Positions 17,005-26,703 of a stretch of DNA of 64,000 nt are shown here, in pieces (position 1 is the first letter of the stretch; every line of letters begins with the position of its first letter). The notes beneath the pieces are model-generated. The model was given only the letters and a program-made list of their open reading frames with translations, searched no databases and was not told the origin of the DNA. The position numbers were made by a program, and so were the translations under genes. The stretch spans positions 351,416 to 415,415 of the forward strand of contig NZ_CP006571.1 in the NCBI RefSeq assembly GCF_000583875.1, in the 5' to 3' direction. Source of the stretch: Chlamydia avium 10DC88 (GTDB lineage Bacteria; Chlamydiota; Chlamydiia; Chlamydiales; Chlamydiaceae).

Positions 17005-17433
17005 ATGGCATGTTTTTTATCTTTTGGATGTTATGATCTTTCGGAATTTTCTACTACGAAAAAGGTTGCAGCTGTAACTGTAGACATATTGACTTTCCCA
17101 ATAGTCACAGCTGTAATTAGTGTGGCGGCTTTAGCTCTATTACTTATCAAGTCTCTCATTAAAATTATTGCTTATTTTCTTGAACTTTGTTGCACAACCC
17201 TAACAGGAAAGACTTTAAGTGAAGTAAATTTCTCAAAAAATTGGGGTAAATTGAAACTAGAAACACTGTGGGCTCATCTTGTTCTTATTCCTATAATAGG
17301 TAGCTTGATCCACGGATCGCTTATTACTCACAGAGCTCGCTCTGAGCATCCTGAAGAATATGATTTGATAAATTCCTGTGTGACGTTCTTAGGATCTTCG
17401 GCACACTATCTTTCAAAAGTCATTGCGTGGTAA
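17005..17433 (+). CDS. small inclusion-membrane-type protein
   Basis: A 142-residue protein with a long hydrophobic stretch (about residues 28-62, TFPIVTAVISVAALALLLIK and onward) and a second weaker one near 92-108 (LVLIPIIGSLIHG). The last part, HRARSEHPEEYDLINSCV, is polar. It lies 21 bases after the PPxY gene and is probably co-transcribed. The start MACFLSFGCYDLSEFSTTKKVA resembles N-termini of other chlamydial hypothetical membrane families, but I cannot name it. An Inc role is inferred from hydropathy and context. Confidence 0.65.
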   Translation: MACFLSFGCYDLSEFSTTKKVAAVTVDILTFPIVTAVISVAALALLLIKSLIKIIAYFLELCCTTLTGKTLSEVNFSKNWGKLKLETLWAHLVLIPIIGSLIHGSLITHRARSEHPEEYDLINSCVTFLGSSAHYLSKVIAW

Positions 17434-17493
17434 GAGATATGAAAAAACGGAATATAGATAATCTAAAAGCAATTTTTAAAAATAGAATTTATT

Positions 17494-18447
17494 ATGAACC
17501 TTGAACACATATTAACCTCTAATAGTCGGTTTGTTTCTTCGTGTGCTTTGACCCTTGCTAATGAAAATAAATTTCTTTCTATTTCCTTAGAATCACAACA
17601 AGCTATTTTAAATTACTTAAACGGGGTTGATTCTGTAAATATAGATTCTATCCAATCTATGGCAGGTTCTTCAGGAATTGATGTGAATTACTCTAGTGCT
17701 CTTAAATCAGCGGGATCTGCCATAACTACTGTGGCCGGGGTAAATTTTGCAACTCACTGCATAGAAAAAATACTGTGGTTCAAATACCTCTGTAATATAT
17801 TCAATCAGTCTCCTTCGCGTCAGGGAATGGATACATTCCTATCAGCCTTAGCTCTTTCTATTATACTAGGTATTATTTTATTAATTTTTGGTCCCTCTCT
17901 GTTCTCAGCTGTTTCTAATGCACTAAAAATCCACCAATCTTCTCAAGTTATTTTTAAATGTCGACAAGAAAACAAGAATCTTCAGCTTTTGGCAGAGTTA
18001 AATCAACGAAACCTTTCATCTCACCAGCAAGTTGCTATTAATATAGCTATGGAAGCTAATCGTCAAATGGCGACTACATACAAACAATATAGAGCTACTC
18101 GAATTGCATTTTTAGTAGTTGCTATTATTTCTTGTTTAGCATTGTTTGCATTAGCTTCTGGGCTTATACTAGGATTTTTCTTTGCTTTACCGGGGTCGGC
18201 AGCGATTACAGCAGCAATTATTGGCTGTGGAGCTAGCGGGGGTGCTCTGTTAATACTGGGAGTAATTGGATTTATTCTTTCCTCTGTATATGAATTTCGT
18301 CAACAAAACAGGGCTATTCATAACTTTGAGCGTTCTATTCTTTGTGCAATGGTCAGTGACCTGATTTCTCAAAAACCACAGGAATATCAAAGAAGCTTTA
18401 CGACCCAACAAATTGCTCATGCATGCCTATCCACGCCTGTTTCCTAA
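17494..18447 (+). CDS. inclusion-membrane-type protein, unknown
   Basis: A 317-residue protein with one hydrophobic segment at about 116-136 and a strong bilobed pair at about 204-231 and 236-264. Between them is a polar helical stretch (LAELNQRNLSSHQQVAINIA) likely to form a coiled coil. The N-terminal 100 residues are soluble. It is third in the cluster starting at 15652, 60 bases after its neighbour, and ends at a convergent terminator with pgl. The bilobed pair supports an Inc-type protein; function unknown. Confidence 0.65.
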   Translation: MNLEHILTSNSRFVSSCALTLANENKFLSISLESQQAILNYLNGVDSVNIDSIQSMAGSSGIDVNYSSALKSAGSAITTVAGVNFATHCIEKILWFKYLCNIFNQSPSRQGMDTFLSALALSIILGIILLIFGPSLFSAVSNALKIHQSSQVIFKCRQENKNLQLLAELNQRNLSSHQQVAINIAMEANRQMATTYKQYRATRIAFLVVAIISCLALFALASGLILGFFFALPGSAAITAAIIGCGASGGALLILGVIGFILSSVYEFRQQNRAIHNFERSILCAMVSDLISQKPQEYQRSFTTQQIAHACLSTPVS

Positions 18448-18452
18448 AAAAC

Positions 18453-18491
18453 TAAACTAGTTTACACAATTGTTAAACAATGTCTAGTTTA
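18453..18491 (-). terminator. inverted repeat at the pgl end, probable terminator
   Basis: TAAACTAG (18453-18460) pairs with CTAGTTTA (18484-18491), with inner pairing of ACA-TTGTT type. On the minus strand the hairpin is followed by a T6 run, which suits pgl; it may also act on the plus-strand Inc-type cluster. Confidence 0.55.
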
Positions 18492-19249
18492 TGTAATGAT
18501 GAAATGGAGTCAAAATCACTTAATTCATAAGCGTCGGGAGAAAGAATCCAAAACAGGGGACTTTCTCCCTGACTAATCATTTCTATAGGATAGGGAGAGA
18601 CACGATCTCTGGATTGAGAAAATAGAGTTTTGATAATTTTCTTTTTATTTTCTCCTTGCACATAGACGACGATATGTTTTGCTTTACGTACTATGGGGAG
18701 AGTTAGGGTCATTCTTTTGGTGTTTAATTGCGGTACATCATTAAACACTACAAGACGGGTATTTTCTTGGACAGCTTGAGTATTAGGGAATAGGGATAAC
18801 GTGTGTCCATCTTCACCAACTCCCAGCATAATCATGTCAAAACTTGCTTGGGGAATGACTGTTTCGATAATTTCTTGGTATTTACTATCTCCTTCAGGAT
18901 CCTCAACCGGCATACGAAACACATGATCCTCGGGAATATTCAGCTCGCCAAGCAAGCTCATGGCCTGTCCATAATTGCTATCCTTGGATGTGGGGGGTAC
19001 GTTTCTTTCATCTCCCCAAAATAAGAATATCCTTGAGGGATATAATAGTTTTTCTTTGTTTTCTATTATATTTTCAAAAATAGCTAGAGGAGTAGATCCT
19101 CCCGAAAGAGCAACATAAAAAGCATTATTCTGTTGGATAGATTTATTTGCTGTGATTATCCAATCTTGGCTAGCTAAATCAATAAATAACTCTCTTTTCT
19201 TAGTAAGGAGAATCTTATGAATATTATTAAAATTAACTAGTGTTGCCAT
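18473..19249 (-). CDS. pgl: 6-phosphogluconolactonase
   Basis: Pgl/DevB (258 residues) hydrolyses 6-phosphogluconolactone, the product of Zwf, in the oxidative pentose phosphate pathway. The conserved AFYVALSGGSTPLAIFENI and the FFWGDER-like LFWGDERNVPPTSKDSNYG are present, plus MIMLGVGEDGHTLSLFPN. It follows zwf after 28 bases on the same strand, giving a zwf-pgl operon that supplies NADPH and pentoses. Confidence 0.93.
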   Translation of the reverse strand: MATLVNFNNIHKILLTKKRELFIDLASQDWIITANKSIQQNNAFYVALSGGSTPLAIFENIIENKEKLLYPSRIFLFWGDERNVPPTSKDSNYGQAMSLLGELNIPEDHVFRMPVEDPEGDSKYQEIIETVIPQASFDMIMLGVGEDGHTLSLFPNTQAVQENTRLVVFNDVPQLNTKRMTLTLPIVRKAKHIVVYVQGENKKKIIKTLFSQSRDRVSPYPIEMISQGESPLFWILSPDAYELSDFDSISSLHKLDIV

Positions 19250-19277
19250 GATATCTTGATTTCCTTTCTATGTTATA

Positions 19278-20819
19278 TTATAGAGGGCGCCATGCTTTCC
19301 CATCTGATGATAAGAGTTCTTCTGCTTGTTTTGGTCCTGAAGATCCAGCCTTATAATTAGGAAAGAGTCCTTCTATTTTTCCTTCATTTTCCCAGTGTTT
19401 TAAAACAGGGGTGAATAGCTCCCAAGAAGCCATGACTTCATTACTTGATGTGAAAAGAGTTCTATCTCCTAGAATACAATCAAAGAGTAATCTTTCGTAT
19501 GCTTCTGGAGTTTTAGTTTTAAAATAGCTGTCATAGCGGAAGTCCATGTGCACAGGGCGAACAATATTGTTAGTTCCTGGAACTTTACAATTAAATTTCA
19601 AAGCAACTCCTTCATCTGGCTGAATACGAATAATCAGAAGATCATTTTCCATGGGGCATTCTGAGCATGATTCAGGGGAGAACAAATTATAATAAGATTT
19701 TTTAAAGATGATAGAAATATCTGTAGACCGTTTTGTGAGGCGTTTTCCTGCTCGCAAATAGAAGGGGACACCGAACCAACGAGGATTATCTATGAACATT
19801 TTTAATGCTACATAAGTTTCTACCATAGAGTCTTCAGCAATATTTTCTTCTTCACGATAACCAAGGACGGAGACATCCTGAACTTCTCCTGGTCCGTACT
19901 GACCTCGAACGATAAATTCTTGGGACAATGGACGTATTTTTTTCAAGATATTGATTTTCTCTTTTTTGATTTCTTCTGAAGTAAATGATGTTGGAGGCTC
20001 CATAGTTAACAAGCACAGCAACTGCATCATATGATTTTGCACCATATCACGTAGCATGCCTGATTTTTCAAAAAGATTTCCTCGTGTACCTATCCCTATT
20101 GATTCACTAACGCTTATTTGCACATGATCAATGTATTGAGAATTCCAGCAAGACTCAAATAAGGTATTTGCAAAACGTATAGTAAGGATATTTTGTACCG
20201 TTTCTTTTCCAAGATAATGATCTATACGATAGATAGCATCTTCGTGAAGATTGTCATCTATGTATTTCTGTAATTCTTGAGCGCTCTCAAGGTCTACACC
20301 GAAGGGTTTTTCTATGATTACTCGAGACCAAGGGGCTGTGTTTTGATCATGGTAGAAAAGGTGGTGCTTATTAATATTTTGTATGATCTCTGGGAAATAT
20401 TCAGGTGGAGTAGACAGATAAAACAACCTATTTCCTAAAGTTCCATAAGTACGATCAATATCTTCTAGTTTTTCCTTTAGCGATGCATATCCTGCATCCG
20501 AAGAAAAATTAGATTCATGATAGAATATGCGAGGTTCAAACTCTTCCCAAACACGAATGTCTAGTTCTTCATTAGGAGAGGATCTCTGGACAGCTTGTTT
20601 CATTTCTTCACGAAACTGCTCGTGACTTTTTTTTCTTCTTGCAAACCCCACACAAACAAAATTTTTAGAAAGCTTATTCTCTTTAACTAAATGATACAAA
20701 GCTGGAAAAAGCTTACGAGAAGTGAGGTCCCCAGTAGCACCAAAAATAACCATAACACATGGTGGAGATTGAAGTGATGATTTCCCTTCTTTAGAATTTG
20801 GACTACTTACTGTTTCCAT
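19278..20819 (-). CDS. zwf: glucose-6-phosphate 1-dehydrogenase
   Basis: Zwf (513 residues) oxidises glucose 6-phosphate to the lactone with NADP. The NAD(P) loop is VIFGATGDLTSRKLFPALY near residue 24; the catalytic substrate motif is YRIDHYLGKETVQN; and YLRAGKRL lies in the C-terminal half. Length and start are normal for the family. Upstream of pgl in the same operon. The substrate is expected from the host, since chlamydiae import glucose 6-phosphate. Confidence 0.95.
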   Translation of the reverse strand: METVSSPNSKEGKSSLQSPPCVMVIFGATGDLTSRKLFPALYHLVKENKLSKNFVCVGFARRKKSHEQFREEMKQAVQRSSPNEELDIRVWEEFEPRIFYHESNFSSDAGYASLKEKLEDIDRTYGTLGNRLFYLSTPPEYFPEIIQNINKHHLFYHDQNTAPWSRVIIEKPFGVDLESAQELQKYIDDNLHEDAIYRIDHYLGKETVQNILTIRFANTLFESCWNSQYIDHVQISVSESIGIGTRGNLFEKSGMLRDMVQNHMMQLLCLLTMEPPTSFTSEEIKKEKINILKKIRPLSQEFIVRGQYGPGEVQDVSVLGYREEENIAEDSMVETYVALKMFIDNPRWFGVPFYLRAGKRLTKRSTDISIIFKKSYYNLFSPESCSECPMENDLLIIRIQPDEGVALKFNCKVPGTNNIVRPVHMDFRYDSYFKTKTPEAYERLLFDCILGDRTLFTSSNEVMASWELFTPVLKHWENEGKIEGLFPNYKAGSSGPKQAEELLSSDGKAWRPL

Positions 20820-21018
20820 AGTTTCTGAACCTTAATACAAATAAAAATGGTTAGGATAACAAAAAAGAATAAAAGTCACTATGATGAAACATTGTTATTC
20901 CTATAAAAAAGCTCCGCTAAAAGGAATGGGAAGATAGTTGGGTGGTTCATTTTATTATTTACGAACCCAAGAATTCTCTAATTTTGTCTAAGGATTAAAA
21001 ATTTCTTTTTCCTAAGAA

Positions 21019-22611
21019 TTAAGTAGAGTCAATGTAACGAAAATCTACAATTCCTGTAGGAGAAAAACCTAAATTAGAGAATTTTTTATTTAATGCAACA
21101 TGGAAAGCATCATGATAAATGGGTTCAATAATATGTAGGCTTTCTAAATACAATACAGCCTGTGAAACAAGTTCTGAACGTTTTTGAGCTTCCTGTTCTT
21201 TCTGAATTGTTTCCAATAAGGATAGGAAATCTTTATGATTAATACTATAAGGAGCAACTCCTGACGGATAGTCGAAAAGAGAGAGAAAAGCCATCGGGTC
21301 AGAAAAATCTGCAAACCATTCTCCTGTAGCTAAGGAAAACTGTCCAGAAGTTAGTTCTTTTTGTAAAAGAGAAAACTCCTTCCCTACTATAGAGATGGTG
21401 AATCCTAAGACTTCTTTCCATTGTTCGCGTATTAGCTGCACAAGACGGGCATGCGACGCTGAAGTTGCAGGAAAGGCTAACGTATGATTTTCAAGATCTT
21501 TAGAGCAGATGCCTAACTCTTCCAGAGACTCTAAAAATAATTTCTTTGCTAAGCACCTATTTTTCTCCTCAGGATTAGGTGAGAAATGTGAAATAGGGGA
21601 CTTATGAATACTTGTGGGTAATAAATGATGAGCTGGCTGAACTCTATCTAGAAATGCAGCTGATACTAGGGAATTTTTATCCAAAGCTAAAGCTAAAGCT
21701 TTTCTAAGCTTCGAAGAATTGAAGGGGAATTTATGTATATTGAAAGTGATCCAAGAGGTTCCTGCGACTTCAAAAGTATGCAGACGTCCTTTAGATTTTA
21801 AATGAGCTAGAGCTTCTGTAGGGATACGTTCTCCCCAAGGAGGTCCTTGCCAATGCAATTTACCTTGATTGAATAAAAGAGCAGCCGTATTGGCATCGGG
21901 AATAAAATGGACAACTATGGCCTGAGTATTGACCTGTTTATGATTATAATAATGAGGGTTTTTCTCTAATCGAATCCATTGCTTAGCTTTGATTTTTTTA
22001 AGATAGAACGCACCATTTGTTATTGGTATTGAAGTTATTCCTTGCCGTTGTTTTTCATGTACAGGGAAAAAAATAGGAAGGGATAATAGCTTTAAAAAAT
22101 GTGATGTAGGGGAATCGAGTTCAACAACTATAGTTTTTTCATCTTTGGCGTAGAATCCTATATCATTGAGCAAACAACTCTGTTGAGCAACTTTCTTAGC
22201 ATTCTTAATGGGATCAAAAGCAAAATGGTAGATTCCGCCGACTTCATGAGTCACGACTTGTTTCCAAGAATCAATGAAATCCTCAGCTATTAGGGGGTCG
22301 CCATTGCTCCAATATGCCTGTCTTAGATGGAATGTATATTTCTTACCATCATCAGAAACAGAATAGTGTTCTGCAAGTGCGGGTTCTATTTCTCCTGTGG
22401 ACGTATTTTCTTGTACTAATCCTTCATAGATATGCTTGATTAGATTAATATTAGAGAGTAGTCGTACTTCCCGAGGATCGAGGGAGTGAGGATCATCCCG
22501 CATATTAATAGAGATTAGTTCTCGAGGGTGATGACATTGGGAACACCCAACCGATGCTAGGGATAAGAGGAGCAGGGCTCCCCAACTGATTCCCAACGAT
22601 ATCTTGCGCAT
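21019..22611 (-). CDS. oppA: oligopeptide-binding lipoprotein OppA
   Basis: A 530-residue extracytoplasmic peptide-binding protein (SBP family 5). The N-terminus has a signal peptide with lipobox LASVGC near residue 23, so it is a lipoprotein. Typical SBP5 features follow: [44 protein letters not shown], and the late YYNHKQVN motif. Its 5' end overlaps the 3' end of tsaD by 55 bases in another frame. It is separate from the opp transporter cluster at 51-58 kb and would share that permease. In chlamydiae OppA proteins bind host or peptidoglycan peptides; specificity here is unknown. Confidence 0.9.
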   Translation of the reverse strand: MRKISLGISWGALLLLSLASVGCSQCHHPRELISINMRDDPHSLDPREVRLLSNINLIKHIYEGLVQENTSTGEIEPALAEHYSVSDDGKKYTFHLRQAYWSNGDPLIAEDFIDSWKQVVTHEVGGIYHFAFDPIKNAKKVAQQSCLLNDIGFYAKDEKTIVVELDSPTSHFLKLLSLPIFFPVHEKQRQGITSIPITNGAFYLKKIKAKQWIRLEKNPHYYNHKQVNTQAIVVHFIPDANTAALLFNQGKLHWQGPPWGERIPTEALAHLKSKGRLHTFEVAGTSWITFNIHKFPFNSSKLRKALALALDKNSLVSAAFLDRVQPAHHLLPTSIHKSPISHFSPNPEEKNRCLAKKLFLESLEELGICSKDLENHTLAFPATSASHARLVQLIREQWKEVLGFTISIVGKEFSLLQKELTSGQFSLATGEWFADFSDPMAFLSLFDYPSGVAPYSINHKDFLSLLETIQKEQEAQKRSELVSQAVLYLESLHIIEPIYHDAFHVALNKKFSNLGFSPTGIVDFRYIDST

Positions 22612-23591
22612 GGAGAAACTTCCAGCTTTGGTTTATTTGAGAGAAAAAGCTCTCTTCCTAATCCAGCAATCATAGCAGCGTTATCAGTACACAGCTGTGG
22701 AGAAGGAAAATATATTGGTATATCCAAAGTTGCGCATAATAAATTTCGGAAAAATGTATTATTTGCAACCCCCCCTCCAAGAAGGAGCGATCTACACGAA
22801 AATGTTTTTATAATAGTCGGAAGTTTTTGTGCAATAGTTGTAAATGCCGTGTACTGAAAAGAAGCAGCAATATTACTTTTTTGTTCTTCGGATAGTTGAG
22901 GCAAAGGAGTCTGGTGGTTACTGTTTTTCCCCTTAATTGCATAGAGAACAGCTGTCTTTAGTCCGCTAAAAGAGAGATCATATCCTGCAATACGAGCAAT
23001 AGAAAAAGGATAAGCAGTTTCACATCCATTGTGGGCTAATTTTTCAATTAACGATCCTCCTGGATAGGGTAATCCTAGAAATCTGGCAACTTTATCGAAG
23101 GTCTCTCCTATAGCATCATCGCGTGTTTTCCCAATAAGACGATAAGTTAAAGGATCTTCCATGAAAAACATAGCTGTATGAGCTCCAGAAACCACTAATC
23201 CTAAAGCGGGAAATTCCACTTGTTTTGCTTCCATATAGGCGGCATATAAATGTGCCTCTACATGATTGACACCAATTAAAGGCTTATTTGCTCCCAAAGC
23301 TAAACCCTTAGCGAAATTTACACCTATTGCTAGGGAGCCTATCAATCCCGGTGTTGTGGTTACAGCTAATAAATCTATATCATCCCAAGAAACTTGAGCC
23401 TTTTGAAAAGCAGAGAGGACAACCTGAGGAAATACCTGGAGATGAGCTCGTGAGGCAATTTCCGGGACTACACCTCCATAGGGAGTGTGCCCATCCTGTG
23501 ATGCCACAATATTTGCTAAGATATTAGATTCTCCGTCTACAAGAGAACATGATGTTTCATCACAAGAACTTTCTAAGCCTAGAGTAAGCAT
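22557..23591 (-). CDS. tsaD: tRNA N6-threonylcarbamoyladenosine transferase TsaD
   Basis: TsaD, the catalytic subunit for the universal t6A modification of ANN-decoding tRNAs. The metal motif HVEAHLYA (HxxxH) and the [12 protein letters not shown] and [14 protein letters not shown] loops are present. The ATG at 23591 gives the family start [15 protein letters not shown]; the open frame upstream adds 17 residues that do not fit. It overlaps oppA by 55 bases, so oppA is likely downstream in the same transcript. Confidence 0.94.
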   Translation of the reverse strand: MLTLGLESSCDETSCSLVDGESNILANIVASQDGHTPYGGVVPEIASRAHLQVFPQVVLSAFQKAQVSWDDIDLLAVTTTPGLIGSLAIGVNFAKGLALGANKPLIGVNHVEAHLYAAYMEAKQVEFPALGLVVSGAHTAMFFMEDPLTYRLIGKTRDDAIGETFDKVARFLGLPYPGGSLIEKLAHNGCETAYPFSIARIAGYDLSFSGLKTAVLYAIKGKNSNHQTPLPQLSEEQKSNIAASFQYTAFTTIAQKLPTIIKTFSCRSLLLGGGVANNTFFRNLLCATLDIPIYFPSPQLCTDNAAMIAGLGRELFLSNKPKLEVSPCARYRWESVGEPCSSYP

Positions 23592-23927
23592 AAAAACCAT
23601 AAAAATAAAAATATGTACTCTATGGTAAAAAGGAGCCTCCAAATCATCAAGGAAAACTTCCTAAAAGAAAAGGTAGGAATTTGAGTAAGAAATTTATTTT
23701 TTTAAAATTCTTAAAACTAGAAATTTTTCTATGGAAAAACTTTTATCATTAAATTTAAATTGAAAATCACAAACGAGTTGTATTGAATTGAAAATAATTT
23801 TGATAAAGAAAGAGTCTTTGTCAAAGAAATTCATCTGTCATTTAAAAAAGGAAATTCCTTGATAGTTTTTATTAATTAATTGCATGATTGCTGTTTTTAG
23901 TTAAATAATTTTATACTACATTAAAGT
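23592..23927. other. AT-rich intergenic region between divergent tsaD and glnP
   Basis: A 336-base divergent spacer without a credible gene. A possible sigma66-type promoter for glnP is TTGCTG (23888) and TATACT (23912) 18 bases apart, but it would leave almost no leader. The rest is AT-rich homopolymer-like sequence. Confidence 0.5.
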
Positions 23928-24578
23928 ATGGAAAATTGGATTTCTACGGCAAGAGTACTTCTACGCGGCTGTAAATATACGTTATTTATTAGCAGTATTT
24001 CTATATTCTTTGGCTCGCTTCTTGGTATTGCGATTGGCACCCTAACTTCTCGTTATTTTTCTTGTCGTATCCTACGTTCTTTAGGTAACTTATATGTTAC
24101 AATTATCCGAGGAACTCCTCTATTCATTCAAATTCTGATTTGTTATTTCGGCCTTCCTACTGTAATACGTTTAAATCTCTCTCCTCTTATGGCGGGATTG
24201 ATTTCTTTAAGTATTAATTCCTCAGCATATCTTGCAGAAAATATTCGAGGAGGTATTAATTCTTTATCAATAGAACAATGGGAATCTGCTAAAGTTTTAG
24301 GCTATAAAAAGTCACAGATTTTTCTTTATATTATTTATCCTCAAGTGTTTACGAATGTCCTTCCTTCTTTAACAAATGAATTTATCGCTTTAATTAAAGA
24401 AAGTAGTATTTTGATGGTTGTTGGAGTCCCCGAACTTACAAAAGTAAGTAAAGACATTGTTTCTAGAGAGCTTAATCCCATGGAAATGTATAGCATCTGT
24501 GCTGGGTTATATCTGATTATGACATCATCATTTTCTTATTTCGCTAGGTTACTCGAGAGAAGGAGGAAAGTGAGGTGA
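23928..24578 (+). CDS. glnP: polar amino-acid ABC permease
   Basis: A 216-residue inner-membrane permease of the His/Glu/Gln type with about five membrane segments. The EAA loop is visible as ESAKVLGYKKSQIF, and GNLYVTIIRGTPLFIQI is the conserved family start of the core. It overlaps glnQ by four bases. No binding-protein gene is adjacent; in chlamydiae an unlinked lipoprotein such as ArtJ may supply the substrate, which is inference. Confidence 0.88.
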   Translation: MENWISTARVLLRGCKYTLFISSISIFFGSLLGIAIGTLTSRYFSCRILRSLGNLYVTIIRGTPLFIQILICYFGLPTVIRLNLSPLMAGLISLSINSSAYLAENIRGGINSLSIEQWESAKVLGYKKSQIFLYIIYPQVFTNVLPSLTNEFIALIKESSILMVVGVPELTKVSKDIVSRELNPMEMYSICAGLYLIMTSSFSYFARLLERRRKVR

Positions 24579-25261
24579 CTGTTAAAGTAAATGATCTTGT
24601 ATATTCTATTAATAATAAGTGCATTTTATCCGGAGTATCCTTTTCTCTAGAAGAGGGGCATATTACTTTGTTTGTCGGTAGAAGTGGTTCCGGGAAAACC
24701 ACAATATTACGAGCTCTTGTTGGTCTTATTGATCCTACTAGAGGAGATATTTCAATTTCAGGAGAGACTCCTGCTCTTGTTTTTCAACATCCCGAACTAT
24801 TTCCTCATATGACTGTTTTGAATAACTGTATTCATCCTCAAATCATTATTAAACGAAAAAGCTTAGAAGAAGCCAAAGAGCGTGCTCATGATCTTCTAAA
24901 ACGTTTAGATATTGAAGATATTGCTGAAAACTACCCCCACCAATTATCTGGGGGGCAAAAACAACGTGTGGCTATTGTCCGATCTTTATGTGTAGACAAA
25001 CGCATTCTATTATTTGATGAACCAACCTCAGCTTTAGATCCTTTTTCTATAAGATCATTTAAACATCTTTTGGAATCTTTAAAGGAACAAAATCTTACCA
25101 TAGCGATTTCTACTCATGATATGTCTTTTGTTCAGGGATGCTTAGACCGTATCTATCTTGTAGATCAGGGGAAGATCATTAGTGCTTATGATAAACGTCA
25201 TGGACACCTAGATGAAAAACACCCAATAAATATTTACATAAGCTCTATGCAATCATCTTAA
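24575..25261 (+). CDS. glnQ: polar amino-acid ABC ATPase
   Basis: The ATPase partner of the preceding permease (228 residues): Walker A GRSGSGKTT near residue 34, signature LSGGQKQRVAIVRSL, Walker B ILLFDEPTSALDP, and the H-loop STHD. The GTG start at 24575 overlaps the permease stop, so translation is coupled. The transporter would import an amino acid such as glutamine or arginine. Confidence 0.9.
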   Translation: MTVKVNDLVYSINNKCILSGVSFSLEEGHITLFVGRSGSGKTTILRALVGLIDPTRGDISISGETPALVFQHPELFPHMTVLNNCIHPQIIIKRKSLEEAKERAHDLLKRLDIEDIAENYPHQLSGGQKQRVAIVRSLCVDKRILLFDEPTSALDPFSIRSFKHLLESLKEQNLTIAISTHDMSFVQGCLDRIYLVDQGKIISAYDKRHGHLDEKHPINIYISSMQSS

Positions 25262-25263
25262 GA

Positions 25264-25290
25264 AACAGCTGCATATTTGCAGCTGTTTTT
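25264..25290 (+). terminator. Rho-independent terminator of glnPQ
   Basis: AACAGCTGC pairs with GCAGCTGTT around ATATTT, followed by TTT. It starts three bases after the glnQ stop and sits between convergent genes; the A-rich left flank is short, so it mainly serves the plus strand. Confidence 0.88.
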
Positions 25291-25293
25291 CTA

Positions 25294-26589
25294 CTAAAAC
25301 TGTTGCCAACTACATGAATATGTAGACTGCATGATGTAAAGATCTTGAGGTATTCCCTCAACTTTCTGATGGTTTTCCATGTGTAATGAAATACTCTTAC
25401 AATTTTCAGGAACGACAAATATCTTTGCTTCTCCTGGAGGAAGTTCTAAAATATCGTACTTATGTTGGTTTATTAAGAGAGATCCCGTGTAGAAAAGAGG
25501 CAGACTCAATATACTGGAAGTGTCTTTTAACCGTTCATGTCTATTCCAAGGTGCGTATTCATAGTGTACTTTCAATTGGATATTAGGATTTTTACATCCC
25601 ATAATGGAAGGAATTAACGCCTTGAACGTGCAATCCCAAGTATAAATTCCAGGATACTTCCCATGCAGTATATCATCTTCTATAGAAAAACAAGAATATT
25701 CTTCTTGTGCTTGTGCATATCTTAGAGATGACATGGGGAACTTCCCCGAATCTTTACCACCTTGAGCTTTCCATGTAAATCCTATAAACCCCTCTGTAAG
25801 AATATCTAAAGGTAAAGAGCTTTTTAATAAAGGATTCCATCCCAAGGAATATAGTCTATCACTTTTATTAAGACAAAAAGGGGATTTATTAATAGAAGTA
25901 TCGTTATCACTTAAGTATTTAGACACATCTTGATACACATTTCTATGGTTTGAATTATCTGTATGTAGGGGGCTAGATTTCTTTTGAGGACATTTCAAAC
26001 TACTTAAGTAATTTTGATGAGTGTCTATGTCATAGCTAGAACATGATTTCAATAAAGAGGAATCTCTCTTCTTATATAGAGTATTCAATTTCTCCTTATT
26101 TACATGGCATATTTCATTTAGATAACTTGAAGAAGAGGAATTAGAGTCTTCTGTAGATTCTGAAAAAAAATCATAAGTTTCCTGAGAATTCACTGAAGTA
26201 TCTTCTTCTATAACTCCTTCAATTAGGGATAGAAACTTTTGTATAATTTCAATAGTTAAGGATCTTAATGCGCTGTAAGAATACTGATCCACAGACGTAT
26301 TGATCTTGTATAATAGATCTTGAATGCCTATGCGCACTCCGTGCATTCTTTTCTCTAAAAATCTTATTTTATTTTCCATGGAAAGAATACGCTTATTCAT
26401 ATCATGTATTTGTTTATCTATTTCTTCTTTTAAGAAATGGCAATCGTGATGATTGTCCTCAATTTTAGTTCCTAAGTCCTGTATTTCTGCGATTTTTTGT
26501 ACAATTTTAACAGTCTTTTGCAGTACGGAATTAAGGGTTTCCTGTTTCCTTGTTTCTGTAGGATGCAAGAAAGAATTTCTTTTTCTCAT
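25294..26589 (-). CDS. coiled-coil protein with C-terminal beta domain, unknown
   Basis: A 431-residue protein I do not recognise. Residues ~15-105 form a predicted coiled coil (VLQKTVKIVQKIAEIQDL, RILSMENKIRFLEKRMHGV). A Ser-rich polar middle (about 135-240, including SNSSSSSY) is likely disordered. The last ~170 residues are rich in aromatic and alternating hydrophobic residues (GFTWKAQGG, PGIYTWDCTFKALIP, IQLKVHYEYAPW, EAKIFVVPENCKSISLHM), consistent with a beta domain. No signal peptide or membrane segment. It lies upstream-facing between convergent glnQ and the TamB-like gene. A secreted effector is possible but unproven. Confidence 0.6.
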   Translation of the reverse strand: MRKRNSFLHPTETRKQETLNSVLQKTVKIVQKIAEIQDLGTKIEDNHHDCHFLKEEIDKQIHDMNKRILSMENKIRFLEKRMHGVRIGIQDLLYKINTSVDQYSYSALRSLTIEIIQKFLSLIEGVIEEDTSVNSQETYDFFSESTEDSNSSSSSYLNEICHVNKEKLNTLYKKRDSSLLKSCSSYDIDTHQNYLSSLKCPQKKSSPLHTDNSNHRNVYQDVSKYLSDNDTSINKSPFCLNKSDRLYSLGWNPLLKSSLPLDILTEGFIGFTWKAQGGKDSGKFPMSSLRYAQAQEEYSCFSIEDDILHGKYPGIYTWDCTFKALIPSIMGCKNPNIQLKVHYEYAPWNRHERLKDTSSILSLPLFYTGSLLINQHKYDILELPPGEAKIFVVPENCKSISLHMENHQKVEGIPQDLYIMQSTYSCSWQQF

Positions 26590-26703
26590 AATTCATTACT
26601 CAAAAACAAAAAAATTAATTAATTCATATAAAAAAATATTTAATAGATAAAAACGATAATTTCATTAAATTAATTAAATTTTTTATTTTTAATAATCACA
26701 TTA

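Noticed and set aside
20938..20974. Hairpin-like sequence downstream of zwf/oppA junction
   Set aside because: The arms contain a bulge and there is no T run on either strand, so it was not called a terminator.
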